A stretch of 64,000 nt of DNA from Primula veris (GCA_963682055.1 OY821751.1:1116001-1180000), one strand, 5' to 3'; shown: positions 11,129 to 23,965, numbered from the stretch's first letter. The notes: a model not told the origin generated them from the letters alone. Made by a program: numbers and translations.

Positions 11129-14127
11129 ATTTCAGATATCATGGGGAAAAAATGTCATGCCTAGCTGGCTACATAAGAAGCTTCTGTCTACAACTTTTTC
11201 GAAGCTGATCGGTTTTGCCTTGTCTTTAATGCCTCTTCGTTTTAACTTTCCTTTTTTTTTTTTCCCAGTCTTTTTGTGTAATATATATAGGTACTGCATT
11301 ACTATAGCCTTATGGCACTGGATACATGTTTTTTTTTTTGTCATATTAAGTGAATAGTTTGTTGGAATGAAATAGGAATTGTTCGAAAATGGTTTATATG
11401 CTTTCATGTATTTGATTCACTGGTTTTCTTTGCATCACCTTTTGTTTTCTCTTAAAAAAAAATTGGTGAGCGAATGCCACTAATCTATACACTTTATCCA
11501 CTTTATGCTGGTTTATATGCTTTGCTCTTGCTTGAAGCGGTTTACCTCCTTTCTGTCATTTCGATCTCCCCCTGCACAAGCTCGATAAGCAAAAGAAAGA
11601 TAGCTACATTGTGGGCGCTCATCATTTATTTTATTCGATCAATTTGGAAGCAATGATTATTGGCATGCTACCGTTTGTTCAAGAATGAGAAAAAAGATCC
11701 ATATTAAAGCTTCTTTTTCCCAAGGGCAAACATTTACTTTTTAAGCTGGCCTGCTAAATCGTTGATGCTAATTAAGAAGAGTAAAAAAAAGAAGAGCAAA
11801 GAGACTGAAACTATAGCAAAGTCGTTGCACTAAGTTGTTCGTATCTCGACACTATACCCCTTGTGCAGATCCTCGCGATTGTGGAAGATATTAGCGAAAT
11901 TTCAGGAAGTTTTGTCTGATAAGTTTGTGTGGGGTCCAAGATCAGCAAACGATAATGTCCACTATTTAGCAAAATTAGCGAAAGAGAATGTAAAATACAA
12001 CTTTATTTTATTTTACTTTTTTTAGGTCTAAGATGGGCAATTTTATGTCTGAGTACAATTTTTTTAATCTTTTATTAAGTGTAGGTCCAAAAAATACAAG
12101 TTATTTAAGTTTTAGTTCAAAACATAAAAACAGATGAAACGTTAAAATTTGTATTTATACGAATCAACAGTTTGTATTTTAAACAAATAAAAATATAAAA
12201 ACAGATAAAAATCATAAGTTTTGAGTCAATAATCTATATTTTACATGTAAAAGTTTATTTCAACATGAAAGCGTAATTTTACATGTATAAGTCAATAGTT
12301 TTTATTTTAAAAAACAGATGAAAATCATAAGTTTTGAGTCAATAATCTATATTTTACATGCTTAATTTTAGGCGTAAAAACCGTTGGTAGAAGTCAATAA
12401 TTTGTATTTTAAAAAACATATGAAAATATAGAAATAGATGAAAATTATGAGTTTTGTATTGAGTCTGGACTAAAACTTAAATAAGTTTGAACACTGTACT
12501 AAAACTTAAATAAAACTTAAATAAATTTTGGGATATATTGTTGGGGAATACTATTATGCTACTATAAGAGTTGTTACTAAAGTTAGCATCACCTTTATTT
12601 TTTTTAGTGTTTACCGAGTTAATTACAATATTACTGCGACTATTAGGGTTGGTTTGGTAAAATATTTTTTTATTAAAAGTCTATTTTAAAAATCTAAAAA
12701 GTTAGATTTTAAAAATCTGTAATTTTTAGCCTTTTCAGCCTAAAAAAATTGATTTTGAGAAGCTAAAAAATTTATTTGTACAAACACTCGCAGATTTTAA
12801 AAATATAAAATCCAAAAATCTGCTAAAAAAACCGTTGCCAAAACGGACGCTTAGGCTGAAGTAGGAAAAAAAATATTAACATAATTTTTTATTTATAATT
12901 AATGTTTAGACTTTTTTTAAAAAAATAAAAAATATTAACATATGAAAGTATGGTATTTGTATAATCCCCCACACATTAAAAACCACCAAAATAATTGCTA
13001 CACTATTGTCTCACATGACATTGCAAATACTCCTATTTTTTTCTGAAAATATCTCAATATCCAAAGCCATTGGGATTTTTAGAGATAACAAATTGTAAAG
13101 TCACTTTTCTAGTATGTGTTTTACTGGTGTATTGTACTAAAGCGTTTAATGATTTAGATATTTGATTACCGATTTTAATAATTAAAGTATCAAATTACGA
13201 AATTTATCACAATTGAGAACCTATCGTTAAACAAAATAATAAAATTTCACTCATATTCTCTTGCCTAGTATATTGTGAGTGCAATCCTATTAACATACGT
13301 CAAAAATAGATCATCAAGTGTGAGATATATTGACTTCAATCTCGTCGATTTATGTTGTTAGTCCCTTAATTGAGTGGAATTTCGTAGTTCAGTACTTTAA
13401 TTGTTAAAATTGGTAGTTCAGTACCTAAATCGTTAACTACTGGTAGTACATTAAACTAAACGTATTTTTTTCAATTTATTTACTTATCCAAATATAACTT
13501 ACGTCCGAATTGAAAGTATAAATGTTGTTGTAACGTTCCATTTATGAATCTACAAAGTCTCGCTATAAAAAAAAAAATGTTAGGAACATATTGTAACAAC
13601 AAAATATGTTGTTATTAGATTCTAATGTAGGGACACTCACTTTAGCAAAATATATTCTGACGGTAACCCAATATTATCTCGTAGAATGTAGCGTGTAAAA
13701 TAGCCGTATTTTCCAAAAAATATCTCACCCCATGGAAGAAGAAACATTAGGATAGATCGATATTCGATTGACTACTGGTAACATTATTGAAAATCTCATA
13801 GGGTTAACAAAGACAAGGAAATTCATAATTGTCGAAATCGATTAATAATGGATGAAAAAAGTGTGCTTTTGTTGCTCAAAAAGTCATTAATAAAAGCACT
13901 TAATCCGTCTAGAAATATGAATTGGTAGGGTTCGGCTCTTGTTTAGTGGCTTTATTCCAATTATATGCAAAATTTCAAATAATTGCTCAATTAAGATATT
14001 TCTAAAAGGTGTGGGGATTAATGGACTTACCAATCATTTTAAAGCTGAAATCAATTATGGAAGGGATTTTTTTTTATGACCTCATATATATTTTTCTGTT
14101 CTAAAACTGTGTTCTAATTATTGATAC
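11129..14127. other. WIT 3' UTR and AT-rich intergenic DNA
   Basis: The first 250-300 bases probably hold the 3' UTR of the WIT gene. The remainder has no supportable gene. 12090-12530 contains loose internal repetition (ATTTTACATG and AAAACAGATGAAAAT phrases recur). 13095-13470 is a copy of a dispersed repeat found again at 62562-62905. Around 13540-13640 there is a short inverted sequence built on TGTTGTAAC / GTTGTTA. Confidence 0.5.
13095..13470. repeat. Dispersed non-coding repeat, copy 1
   Basis: Shared, collinear phrases with 62562-62905 include ACAATTGAG, CGTTAAACAAAAT, TTCACTCA / TACACTCA, GACAAAAATAGAT / GTCAAAAATAGAT, GTGAGA, TAGTCCCTTAATTG / TAGTTCCTTAATTG and ACTAAACGTA. No ends or target duplications can be defined, so the element class is unknown. 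Confidence 0.55.
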
Positions 14128-14320
14128 CACTACAAAAAAATACTCAAATAGCGACTGGATTAGCGACGGTATTTTTTGTTACGAGCTTATTAGCGACGGT
14201 TTTTGTGACGGCTTTGTGACGGTTTAGTCAATTTGGGACAGATTTGTGACAGCTTTTTAAATTAATGACAGACTTGTGACAACTTTTGACTCTCACTAAA
14301 TCAAACATTATTTTGTAGTG
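14128..14320. mobile_element. CACTA-type MITE, copy 1 of the TAGCGAC family
   Basis: It starts CACTACAAAAAAA and ends TTTTGTAGTG, the terminal inverted repeats of CACTA elements. The interior repeats GCGAC / GTGAC words: TAGCGACGGT, GTGACGGCTT, TTGTGACAGC. Two relatives lie at 18200-18392 and 19598-19784 and share almost all internal words. It is 193 bases long and non-coding. Confidence 0.8.
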
Positions 14321-16309
14321 ATTTTAGATAAGAAGTGGTTTAAGAACATTCTTTGTAGACTGTTTTTTAAATATTTGATATAAATGTTGCCATCAACTTT
14401 AGGGAAAAAGCTACTATAAGAAGAAGAGGTTCAATATTGAAGTTAAATATAAATTCAACATCAACAGTTCAAAACTTACTTAATTTCTAGTTCTGTGTGA
14501 ATTGTTATAAACCTTATCGATCCGATACTAAACTAATACTCTCTCGTGCCGATTTAATTGTCTCACTATATGCGAGGAATATTGTAAAGAAATGAAACAA
14601 ATCATTAAGCTTTGACGAAATAATAAACTTAGATTTTCAACAATTCCAATTTTAGTTCCCTTTTTATGTGAAACCCTACCTTTTTATATCTTTAAGTGGA
14701 AACCATGCGTTTTCTTCAAATGAAAACATATAAAGTTTTAGGCATTTTTCAATGATATGTACGATTCTTATCTACTTAAGGTGGAAAAGAATTCAATTAA
14801 ATTAAGAAAATAGAAATATTAGCTTCACTAGCACTTTTGATGCTATATGAAAGCATATCTTTGAACAAATCTAAGTCAAAAGCAAGAAAAAAGTATTAGA
14901 TTGCTTAGTAGCATTAAAAACAATAATCATACTATTTGATAAGAAACATGATAGGTTAAGTAACCACAATTTATATTCAATAACAATTTTTTAGGGCTAT
15001 TAGATAACAATGTTTTTCGTGCATATCAAACACCACTATGAAGTTGTGTTAGTGGATCAAGACCTTAGCTTGTTACAAGTGCGTAAGCACCTTTAATCAA
15101 TCGTGCAAGTTTGTGTTACTCTAAACTCCACTAAACACAAATACTTAGGTGAAATGCATTGCACAAAGCTTGTTTTTATTTATTTAAACTCTTTTACCTA
15201 AGAAAAGTGAACAAAAGTAAGAATGGTGAAAGGTGCTCGCGAGCTTATCCACTTTTAAAAAAATATTTTGATCACACTCATTCGATGAAAGTTGATGGTT
15301 TTATGTAGTCTTTCCGAGGAAGGAGTCGTACGTTTGCGTTAGAATTAAACGACCATAGTTTCAGTGAACCCCGAAGGTAAATCATCTAATCACACTTAAG
15401 GCTTAGTTTTCTTTGAGACTTACTTAACATTAAGTGCTAGTGGCAACGTTCATACAATTAATTAATTACTACTCCCTCCGCCCCTAAACAAATATCACAT
15501 ACGAAAATACGTGTAACTTTTACCATTAAATTTTTCATATTAAAATTTTCGAAATGAAAAAATTGAAAATTTCATCATATAGTTATAACCATGAACTACG
15601 TGATTAACTTTTGAAAATATTTTTTCGCTAATATAGATATGAAAAAATTACCGATCAAAGTTGCACGTATTTAACATTATTAATCTTAATACATTGCTCT
15701 TTTAGATAATCCTAATACATTATTAATCCGAACACTAGGTCTCCCCCTTTCTCCCCCTTCTACTTCTTACTTCAACTATTTTTTTTCTCGACTCCCATGT
15801 TTTCTGAAAGCAGGGGACTAATCCCATATTAATTGGGAAAGACGATCTTTTTAACATGTATGTTTCTTAGAAAAAATACCGCACTCAGTCTTTCAACACC
15901 CTAAATCCTCCAGAGCAAAAGACGTCTTTCTGAAAGCTGTTGATAAAGTGAATGTCACTAAATTTTAGTAACAATTTAACAAAATAATTAGTTATTATTC
16001 TGTCGCTAAATTTAACGTTACTCATATTATAATCAAAGCCTAATTCCACCTATGTTGAAACTAATTAGTAAATCCTCCCATTTCCATTCCTAAAGAAAAC
16101 ACACAATATTTCTTACATGTAGGACAAACATTAGATAAGTTAAAAACAAAATTTAAATTTCACCACCCCACTAAATAAACATTGAAAAAGTAAACTAAGA
16201 CTAAGGTGTATATAAGGTTGGTCAAGTGGGGTGTGGGTGTGCCCAAAACCCACACGCTCTTGTTACCAATATAAAAGTCCCATAAAAACCCAATCTATTC
16301 GCTGCACAA
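14321..16309. other. Intergenic DNA with MITE fragments
   Basis: No gene is supportable. At 15475 the text ACTCCCTCCGCCCC looks like the left end of a Stowaway element, but no matching right end is visible, so it is a fragment. 15930-16030 is a decayed piece of the GTTGCTAAA inverted-repeat family. Confidence 0.45.
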
Positions 16310-16324
16310 CAAAAAGTTAAGATA

Positions 16325-16460
16325 ATAACAGTTTACTTTTTAAAAACTGTTAGTAAAGTAAGTGTCGTTAAATTTTAGCAACAGTTTAGCAACAAAAAAT
16401 GTTGCTAAACTGTTACTAAAATTTAGCGACACTCACTTTACCAACAGTTTAACAGCAAAC
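16325..16460. repeat. Small palindromic MITE-like repeat
   Basis: The words AAACTGTTAGTAAAGTAAGTGTCG, cut at its centre, are mirrored by CGACACTCACTTTACCAACAGTTT, around a core TAGCAACAAAAAATGTTGCTA. The interior closely matches the element at 18957-19147, but CACTA ends are not preserved here. Confidence 0.55.
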
Positions 16461-18199
16461 GCTCTGATATTAAACTGATATTTTTTATTTTTATTTTTGA
16501 TTATGCGCAACCTTTTATTTTATTTGGTCTATATTATTGGCTTGTTAATTTTATTGTTGTTGAGACATCTGTTTTAGGTGATGAATTGGTAATATAACTA
16601 GGGGAGTATTGTTACCGTTAACCTCCTTTCCCTTTCCTTCCCGTTTCCCATTATTTTGCGTGTAAGTTTTGGAAAAAAATTTCATGTTTTAGGTTTCCGT
16701 TTTCTGCTTTCGTTTCCCTCGTTGGTAACTATATGAGATTGGCGCCAAGTCGTACCATAAGGAGAGTGTCTCGTTTTCTGGTTTGATGCTTTTCGTTTTA
16801 CGTTTTTCATTATTTAACGTATAAATCTTAGATTTTTTTCCTTTTCTCCATGTATCAGGTTTTCGTTTCTCGTTTTATTTCTCACTTTCCCTTTTCCCTC
16901 CCGACAACTATGAGATTGACCAAATGCCGTTCCATTAGGATAGTGTCTCTAAATTGGTCTCATAACTTTCCTTTTTTATTTTTTAATAATTTACCAAGAT
17001 GGTACGTATCTTTTTCACTATTAATTTCTATTCGGTAATCAATTAAAAAGCTATTCACATAATGGCTGGGACCAGGGCACAAAATAAACGAATAAAAATA
17101 GTTTTTAAATATGCCTAAACGTTTAAATTAAGGTGCTAATTAATACATAAATTTTTCTTGCAAAACGATAACAAAATTTGAGCATTATTGACATATTCTT
17201 GTAGAGTAGTGTCGTGTGAATACAAAGGTAGGCATGGGTATGAGCATGGGCGGAACCAGAATGATTTTTTTGGGGGTCATAGTGTAAAAAATATGTCAAA
17301 TAAAAGATAAAATAAATAAGTTTTAGTATAAGAATAAATAATTTTTCAGTAATCTTGTTTGGAAAAATACAATGGTTATTTACGAAATGTGATAATTTAA
17401 ATGTAAAAAACACAGAAAATTTTAGAAAAAAACAAGTAACATGATTTGGAACTCATAACCTTGTACTAACTTAAAGCCAGTTTTACTGATACACCAATAA
17501 ATCTTTTGTTTAATTAGTGGACCATCAATGTATATATATTAAAAAAAAATTAATTACATATATATAAAAAAAATAAAAATCGTGTCCGGTGGCCATGGTC
17601 ACCCCCAACCACCCTTGGGTCCGCCCCTGGGCATGGGGAAGCTATAATCACTGCCAAATTATTAAAGGTCTTACACACCCTCGTATATTTTAGATATAAT
17701 TATTTAAAAATCGTGAATTAGCACATCGTTACAGGATCCTAACTCCGCCACTGAATATAGAGTACTGTTTTTAGTAGTCTTGTGACCAGAAAACAACGAA
17801 TGTGACTACACAAATACTCCGACGACAAATCTGTCCATTAAGTTCAAGATTATATGATCTCTTAGAGCATAGTACCCGTTACTTTTACCTTGTGATAGAA
17901 CTGATAATTAATACTCCATAGGTATTTCTTGCGAAACGATAACAAAACTTGAATTTTGGAAGTTAATTAAACACCGCAACAGCAGAAACATAAGGGATCA
18001 GGGTTGGTACAATCGCAAATCAATTACCGCGCCAGTCGTTCTACTTAGCAAACGCAAAGATCACTGTTTAGTCTGATATTTTTGTGAAGGATCACCTACA
18101 ACAATTGTCTTGATCAATGTAAATGATATCAACTTAATGTGGATATTAAATGAACTAATAGCTGCGTATTCTGTGTTTAAAATAGAACATTTTAACATG
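16461..18199. other. Intergenic DNA without a supportable gene
   Basis: 16610-17040 contains two or three loose copies of a phrase built on CGTTTTACGTTTTTCAT and CCCTTTTCC. 17245-17640 is a dispersed repeat listed separately. 17700-17760 ends in ACTCCGCCACT, the motif seen near 6320. Nothing else is recognisable. Confidence 0.45.
17245..17637. repeat. Dispersed GGGCGGA...TCCGCCC repeat
   Basis: The segment opens with GGGCGGAACCAG and closes with GGGTCCGCCCCTG, short inverted ends. Both sides carry GCATGGG (GAGCATGGG on the left, GGGCATGGG on the right), possibly a target duplication. The interior is AT-rich and non-coding. Such GGCGGA / TCCGCC-ended repeats are common in plant genomes; class assignment is uncertain. 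Confidence 0.45.
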
Positions 18200-18392
18200 C
18201 ACTACACAAAAATACTCAAATAGCGACGGGGTTAGTGACGGTATTTTTTTTTACGAGCTTATTAGCGACAGTTTTTGTGACGGCTTTGTGACAGTTTAGT
18301 CAATTTGCGACAGATTTGTAACAACTTTTTAAATTAGTGACAAACTTATATCAGTTTTTGATTTTTATTAAATCAAACATTATTTTGTAGTG
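18200..18392. mobile_element. CACTA-type MITE, copy 2 of the TAGCGAC family
   Basis: It begins CACTACACAAAAATACTC and ends TATTTTGTAGTG. It is flanked on both sides by ATG (18197-18199 and 18393-18395), the 3-base target duplication expected for CACTA elements. Internal words match the copy at 14128-14320, and the length is the same, 193 bases. Confidence 0.85.
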
Positions 18393-18529
18393 ATGTAAAA
18401 ATACCATGACCATGACGATAGCACAACCATATTTGACAAAATATGGGCATGATTGGTTCTGATATATATAAAATATGCATATGCGTGAATGACATCAGCT
18501 CAATCATTGTTCATTGACATATAAATAAA

Positions 18530-18834
18530 CGAGTAAAAGTTATCCACGCGATTACTACGTGTGAGACGCGTAATGATATAAATTTCGTAATATATTTTAT
18601 TTTAAACATAATATTCAGATTTAATATCATTTATTTTAGTTATGCAGGTTAAAACGAATCGTTAATTAATTTAGGCCACATCCGTAATTAGAAAAATATA
18701 ATGAGGACAAATTGTTAATTAATGAGATTAGCTATATTGGTAATTGTTAAAATAGAATGAGAGTATTTTCGAAAAAATTTGGTAAAATTTGACAACATCA
18801 ACTTTTATTGAGTTTATTTATATTAATAGTATGA
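18530..18834 (-). mobile_element. Non-autonomous Helitron (copy C, decayed 3' end)
   Basis: On the minus strand it begins TCATACTATTAATATAAA after an A and ends with an ACGCGTCTCACACG...GTGGATAACTTTTACTCG segment before a T. It is homologous over most of its length to the Helitron at 41966-42266. The expected terminal CTAG has become CTCG and the terminal hairpin is partly mutated, so this copy is older. Confidence 0.7.
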
Positions 18835-18956
18835 TAATATACACTCACATTCAACAAATATGTCCCGTACAATCAAATTAGAGGACATAATAATTCACAG
18901 ATAGAGAGCTAATTAAAAATACTCTAAGAACATTTTTTTTAAACCGAAATATACAC

Positions 18957-19147
18957 TACTACAAGAAAAAATTCATTTACCATCAGTTTAATTTTGAAAA
19001 CTGTTGGTAAATTGAGTGTCGCTAAATTTTAACAGCAGAATAGCAACTAATTATGTTGCTAAACTGTTGTTAAAATTTAGTGACACTCACTTTACCAACA
19101 ATTTTCAAAAAATACACTGTCGGTAAATGAATTTTTTCCTTGTAGTG
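18957..19147. mobile_element. CACTA-type MITE with long palindrome
   Basis: The left end reads TACTACAAGAAAAAATTCAT and the right end is its near-perfect inverse, finishing CCTTGTAGTG. Inside, GTTGGTAAATTGAGTGTCGC is mirrored by GTGACACTCACTTTACCAAC, so the whole element can fold on itself. It is non-coding and related to 16325-16460. Confidence 0.75.
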
Positions 19148-19555
19148 ATATAGATTATGTTCATAAAATGTTTGCTTCAACAGATAAACATGAGCAATGT
19201 GCAAGTAATTGAAAAGTTGGTGTTCATAAATAAGAAAACTACCTCAATGAAGATGACCTTAAAGCAATGTTACTTTGACAAATAGAGACTACACATGAAC
19301 TTTTTATTGTGTAGTGATATAGATTATGTTCATAAAATGTTTGCTTCAACAGATAAACATGAGCAATGTGCAAATAATTGAAAAGTTGGTGTTTCAGAAA
19401 TGAGAAAACTACCTCAATGAATGATTGTTCAAGAAAAAGACAAAAGAATGACATATATATACTAAATTATGAAGTTGGTTGGTTGGTTTTGAGAAGATGA
19501 CCTTAAAGCAAATGTTTACTTTGGCAAATAGAGACTACACATGAAATTTTGCAAT
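19148..19555. repeat. Tandem duplication of about 165 bases
   Basis: The block starting ATATAGATTATGTTCATAAA occurs at about 19148 and again at about 19316, with ACATGAGCAATGTGCAA and GAGAAAACTACCTCAATGAA or close variants in both. The sub-block GATGACCTTAAAGCAA...GAGACTACACATGAA occurs at about 19251 and 19496. No coding potential is visible. Confidence 0.75.
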
Positions 19556-19597
19556 GCATGCATGCACTAGCTGGACCAGTAATCACTGCTCCTAATC

Positions 19598-19784
19598 CAT
19601 TAAAAAAAAAAATAGCGAAGGGATTAGTGACGGTATTTTTTGTTACGAACTTATTAGTAACGTTTTTTGTGACGGATTTGTGACACTTTAGTTAATTTGC
19701 GACGGATTTGTGGCAGCTTTTTAAATTAGCGACAGGCTTGTGACAGTTTTTTACTCTCAATAAATCAAACATTATTTTATAGTG
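19598..19784. mobile_element. CACTA-type MITE, copy 3, left end lost
   Basis: From TAGCGAAGGGATTAGTGACG to the end TTTTATAGTG the text follows the copies at 14128 and 18200. The left CACTACAAA end is missing and the right end has one change (TATAGTG for TGTAGTG). It is probably immobile. Confidence 0.7.
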
Positions 19785-19897
19785 AATTATTTGGTTGATC
19801 AACTTGAAAATAAAGTTATTTTGGTTGTCATGACAGGAAAAACATTGAATTTTTAAACTGAGGAACCCTGCTTTTTTTTTTTTTTTTTAATTTCAAG

Positions 19898-20387
19898 TTT
19901 AGTTTTTAAAAAGCGTTATCGCTACCGTAGCGTTTTTTCGAGAGAAACGCTAAAAGCGCAAATAGCGTTGCTACATAGCGCTTTGCGGTGTATTTTTTTT
20001 TTTTTGCCTAAATACATATAAATATAGCATTAAATTCAAAACATGTAATAAAAATTAACAAAATATATATAAACAATTGTAACTAATAATCATAAAATGA
20101 TTATACTTGATATGCCAGAGTATTTACTTTGTTTGCAAAAATTTTGGGGTTTGATTCTCTTTAAACTCTAATAATTTCATTAAAATTTTGACAAAAAAAT
20201 AAATAAATAATAATTTTGGACTGCACCCGCTATAGCGTAAATAGCGTCCGCTATAGCGTAAATAGCGTTTCTATAGCGCGAATTTAGCGTTTTTCCATCC
20301 AAATAGCGTTTTAGCGTTGCATTTTTCTTTAAAAAACCACTATATTGCACAACGTTGCGCAACGTTGTGAGATTTTTAAAACAGTGA
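19898..20387. repeat. TAGCG-rich hAT-like non-autonomous element
   Basis: The left boundary has GTTTTTAAAAAGCGTTATCGC and the right boundary GTGAGATTTTTAAAACAGTG; the GTTTTTAAAAA / TTTTTAAAAC pair looks like hAT-type ends. The interior repeats TATAGCG and AATAGCG many times on both sides of an AT-rich middle, for example CCGCTATAGCGTAAATAGCG twice at 20227-20268. No transposase is encoded. Confidence 0.5.
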
Positions 20388-20944
20388 TTTCAACATGATA
20401 AGATAAAATGCCTAAAACTATACCCGGACATGTTCCGGTACATAATTTGAGAAGAAACTAAAATGTTACTAGAAAGAGATGAACGAGGAGTTTGAAACGT
20501 GAGAGATTTTGTACGAATATAGCCTAAGATCTAACAAAATGATTGAAAATTTTAAGGAAATTAAGGTTGATACAATTGATAGGAAAGGTCTAATCTGGAG
20601 TCAATTTTCAGCAAACAAGGTTAAAATAGGTGTAAAATCAAAATCTAAAAGCAAAAGATATGTACCTATAGAAGAAAACATATTTTAAAGTGAATTCAAC
20701 TAGTTCATAAATAAAGATTTTCTTGATGACCCTTCATATGAATAATAGCATTAAGAAAAAGTAATAATAAGACAAACACCTTTAAAAGAGGCCAAAATGT
20801 GAAGACCATATTTGAATGAGATGCCTTATGCCTTCAACTTTTGTTTTTCTTTATTATATTGATAAGTCATCATAATAATAATTTTACATTGGTGTGCTAT
20901 AACATCAATAATGATGAAAATCAATATACCGATTAGCTATATCC

Positions 20945-21290
20945 ACTACCAAAAAAAAAATCCATATAACAACAGTTTAGTTACAGTTTGTCTGATACTA
21001 TACGCATTGTTGCTGAAATTTAGCAACAATATAGCAGCAATTTCTGTTGCTAAGTGCTGATAACTGTTACTGTACTGTTACTGAATTTTCTGCAACAAGC
21101 CGTATAGTAACAGACCAATTGTTGCTATACACTCGGTTAAAAATATTAGAGCAAAAATTACTCTAGTTTTGGTAAAACTAACAGGTTGATCATAGTTTAT
21201 CAATTGCTATTTTGTTGTTAAAAGCGACACTCGTTTTCTTAACAGTTTTCAAAAACGTGTCTGTTGTTGTCCCGAGATTTTCGCATAGTG
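20945..21290. repeat. GTTGCTA-rich MITE-like palindromic repeat
   Basis: It starts CACTACCAAAAAAAAAATCC and is full of inverted words such as TTGTTGCTGAAATTTAGCAACAA and GTTACTGTACTGTTACTG. The right end near 21290 (GCATAGTGC) is a poor match to a CACTA end. It belongs to the same general family as 18957-19147 and 49860-50063. Confidence 0.5.
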
Positions 21291-23958
21291 CTAGCTCTTA
21301 CCGGATTATGAACTTTTGTCTAAATAAGCTTCTCAAAATTGTAGTGTTAAAACAATAATACAGTTTCTATATCACTGTCTCAAGGAAAATAATGAAAATA
21401 CAAAAGCTTTAACTTTATTTGGGTTACTTTTGACAGATCAAATTGTAAGCCTAATTACGAGTCCTGAAAAAGTTAAGAGTCTCAAAACTTAAAGGTGCCA
21501 AAAGTCGTGTTCTAGCGGCTCAGCTTGTTCAATTCGGATACAACTTTCAAACAACTGCGGAATTGTCAAGTTTTTTTTTTTTTGGGGCAAATAAGCATTG
21601 TATACGTCTGAAAAGTTGAAGGCTAAACCTTCACAGTTACGAAGAAGTGGCCAAAATGCAAACAAGTTCCCTCCTATCGTCAAGTACTACTTCCGGCTTA
21701 AATCTTCAATTTTTTCATATTACAAAACCGAAAAATCCAGAGATTATACTCGACAACCCGAAACACTAGAGCTTATAAGCAAAAAGGTAAATAACTGCAT
21801 AAAAACCAAGGATTGTTATCTAGAAAAAAAATAATAAAAAAAGAGAAAAAAACAAAATCAAGACAAACATGGAAGAGATGGTCTACCTTAGTCTCATGAA
21901 ATAGTTGACCATTTAGTCCAATTAACATGAGACAAGCCAATGTAGTTGGATCATATGTCCCCATAGCTATGTCTATATTGCATATCAGTATATCATAGAG
22001 TTACTTTATACCAGTGGGAAACTGCAAATCAATGTACACTCATATACACCCCCAACCTCTACTCGAATCATTACATATATCAACATTTCTCTGTACTGCA
22101 CAAACACTAAAAAGAGTTTGTCGTTACGGTAAAATCTAAGGATGTGTTTGGTCGTGTTCACTAAATGTTTGCTTTTAATTTTGTTCCTGTATTCGCTGGT
22201 TTCATGAATGCAAACAATGAGAATGTTTTTGTTTTCTTCTTTCCTTTTCGATTCCGATAGAAAGAAACAATATCTGGAACGCGCTAGAGTGCTAAGAAAA
22301 TCTTACGGCCTAGTAAACAATGGCTATTAACTAATGGATCATAAAAACAAAACGGTAAATATGCTATCAAGGAATAATAGAAGTGTATACGTAATTGCAA
22401 CTTTTAAACGAGTAAGATAGCTCATCAGTTTCTGATAAAAAGTTGTCTTTTCACTTCAAACTTTAAGTTTTTCCAGGCCGAAAACGAAAGTACTATATCA
22501 GTTTTTAAGCTTTTGAGCTGGCCAATTAAATGAAAGGTAGCTTATAAGTGACCAAAAGAAAAGTTGAAGAAATGCAACAAAACAGGCTATATATCACGCA
22601 TGCTACCATGGATACTTCGGCTTAAATTACGGTGCATAATCAATGGATTTTTGTTGTATTTAATTACCATTAAGCAGCTCCAAATTTCCACATCCTTCTC
22701 ACAAAAGGATCCGCATCATTCTCGCTTAAAAACATTTTCCAAAAAAGTCCCTTTCATTCTTTAATTGCAATACCTCTAATAAAGTAGAACCATTAACAAT
22801 AACTAAAGCTAATCAATTTTTCAAAAGCAACAATGACTGAGACACCCCTCAGTTACTATGATGTGGCACACTATTTGGTACCAAATCGTACCACGAAAGA
22901 TTACTGTGATCCAAAATAATTAAGACTTGACAAGCAGGTTGATCATATTTTATTCGTCGACTGGTCTAATTGAAGTGGCGATTGAGTCATTAATTCCTTA
23001 ATTATCTTTCCACTAGAATAAAAGAAAGGCTTTTCTTTCTACTCCAGTACGTTACGAAAAGTCGTTGGATGGTATCGATTTTTAAAAAGACTGAAATATT
23101 TACTTATTGGTCTGCTTTCATGTTAGCAAAATAGTAGTATTCTTGTTATTGACTTCTTAAACCGTATTTCCTTCATCTGCCGTTGTTTAAACTTTTATAG
23201 CACTCACATTATTATAATCCCATCTTCAAAAGGATAATTTCCTTCTCTGACGCCAGCTTTCTTTCATTACAAAAGAATAATATCATAAAAATCTCAAATT
23301 TACATGTATGCATGAGCTTGTTTGGCTATAGCTTAGAAGTAAAAAAAGGCCCAGGTAAAGACTAAGGAAACTTTTAGCCATGTTCGTTTGCAACCTAAGC
23401 TCAAATTATCTAGTAAATGTTTCGCTTATAGGCCAGTGTGTACTCGGTTAACAAGCTTATAAGCTGAGCTATCTGGGATTTTTATTTAATCTGGAAAAGG
23501 TAGAAGCCTTAAGCTGATGGCTAGTTTTTAATCTCAATAAAGTTCAGCTTTTTTACTTAAAAGTGGAAGACAAACAAGTCATTTAACTCATCCAGATTAA
23601 AACTTCTAGCCTCATAGGCAGGAAAAAAAACACTCCAACCTTTCAGCTGGCTGTAAAATGCACTGCAATTTTTTAGGATAAAGTAGAAAACCTGAGCTGA
23701 AGTTGTAACAAAACAAACCTTGTGTATGATTCATACGAATCTCATAAAACTACGTCAAGTCATCAACGAAACGTAGAGAACAGTCCTTATATCCACACAT
23801 GTGGATTTGCTTTACATAATACATTTTGTATGAATAAAAGTGGTAGTGTCAAATATATACAGGCAATGTTTTTGACACCATCTTTCAGTGTTTCATCTCT
23901 AAGAAACTCTTCTAATAGTATATGATGAAACATGGGTCCCTTTATCCTTTTCCCCTAC
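21291..23958. other. Intergenic DNA and bZIP promoter region
   Basis: No gene is supportable. Around 22141 (GTGTTTGGTC), 23310-23720 and 24700-24840 the dispersed phrase family with CTTGTTTGGCT and AAGCTTATAAGCTGAGCT recurs. The last 200 bases should contain the promoter of the bZIP gene. A 67-codon open frame at 23722-23925 lies upstream of the TATA box and shows no family signature. Confidence 0.4.
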
Positions 23959-23965
23959 TATAAAA
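23959..23965 (+). promoter_or_regulatory. TATA box of the bZIP gene
   Basis: TATAAAA lies 52 bases before the start codon, following CTAC and preceding CACC. A transcription start about 30 bases downstream leaves a leader of only about 20-30 bases, with no upstream start codon in it. Confidence 0.65.

Noticed and set aside
15475..15490. Stowaway-like end ACTCCCTCCGCCCC
   Set aside because: No matching GGGGCGGAGGGAGT end was seen within the next several hundred bases, so only a fragment at best.
23722..23925. Possible upstream reading frame controlling the bZIP gene
   Set aside because: It ends before the TATA box of the bZIP gene, so it is not in the leader; no group S1 sucrose-control peptide is recognisable.
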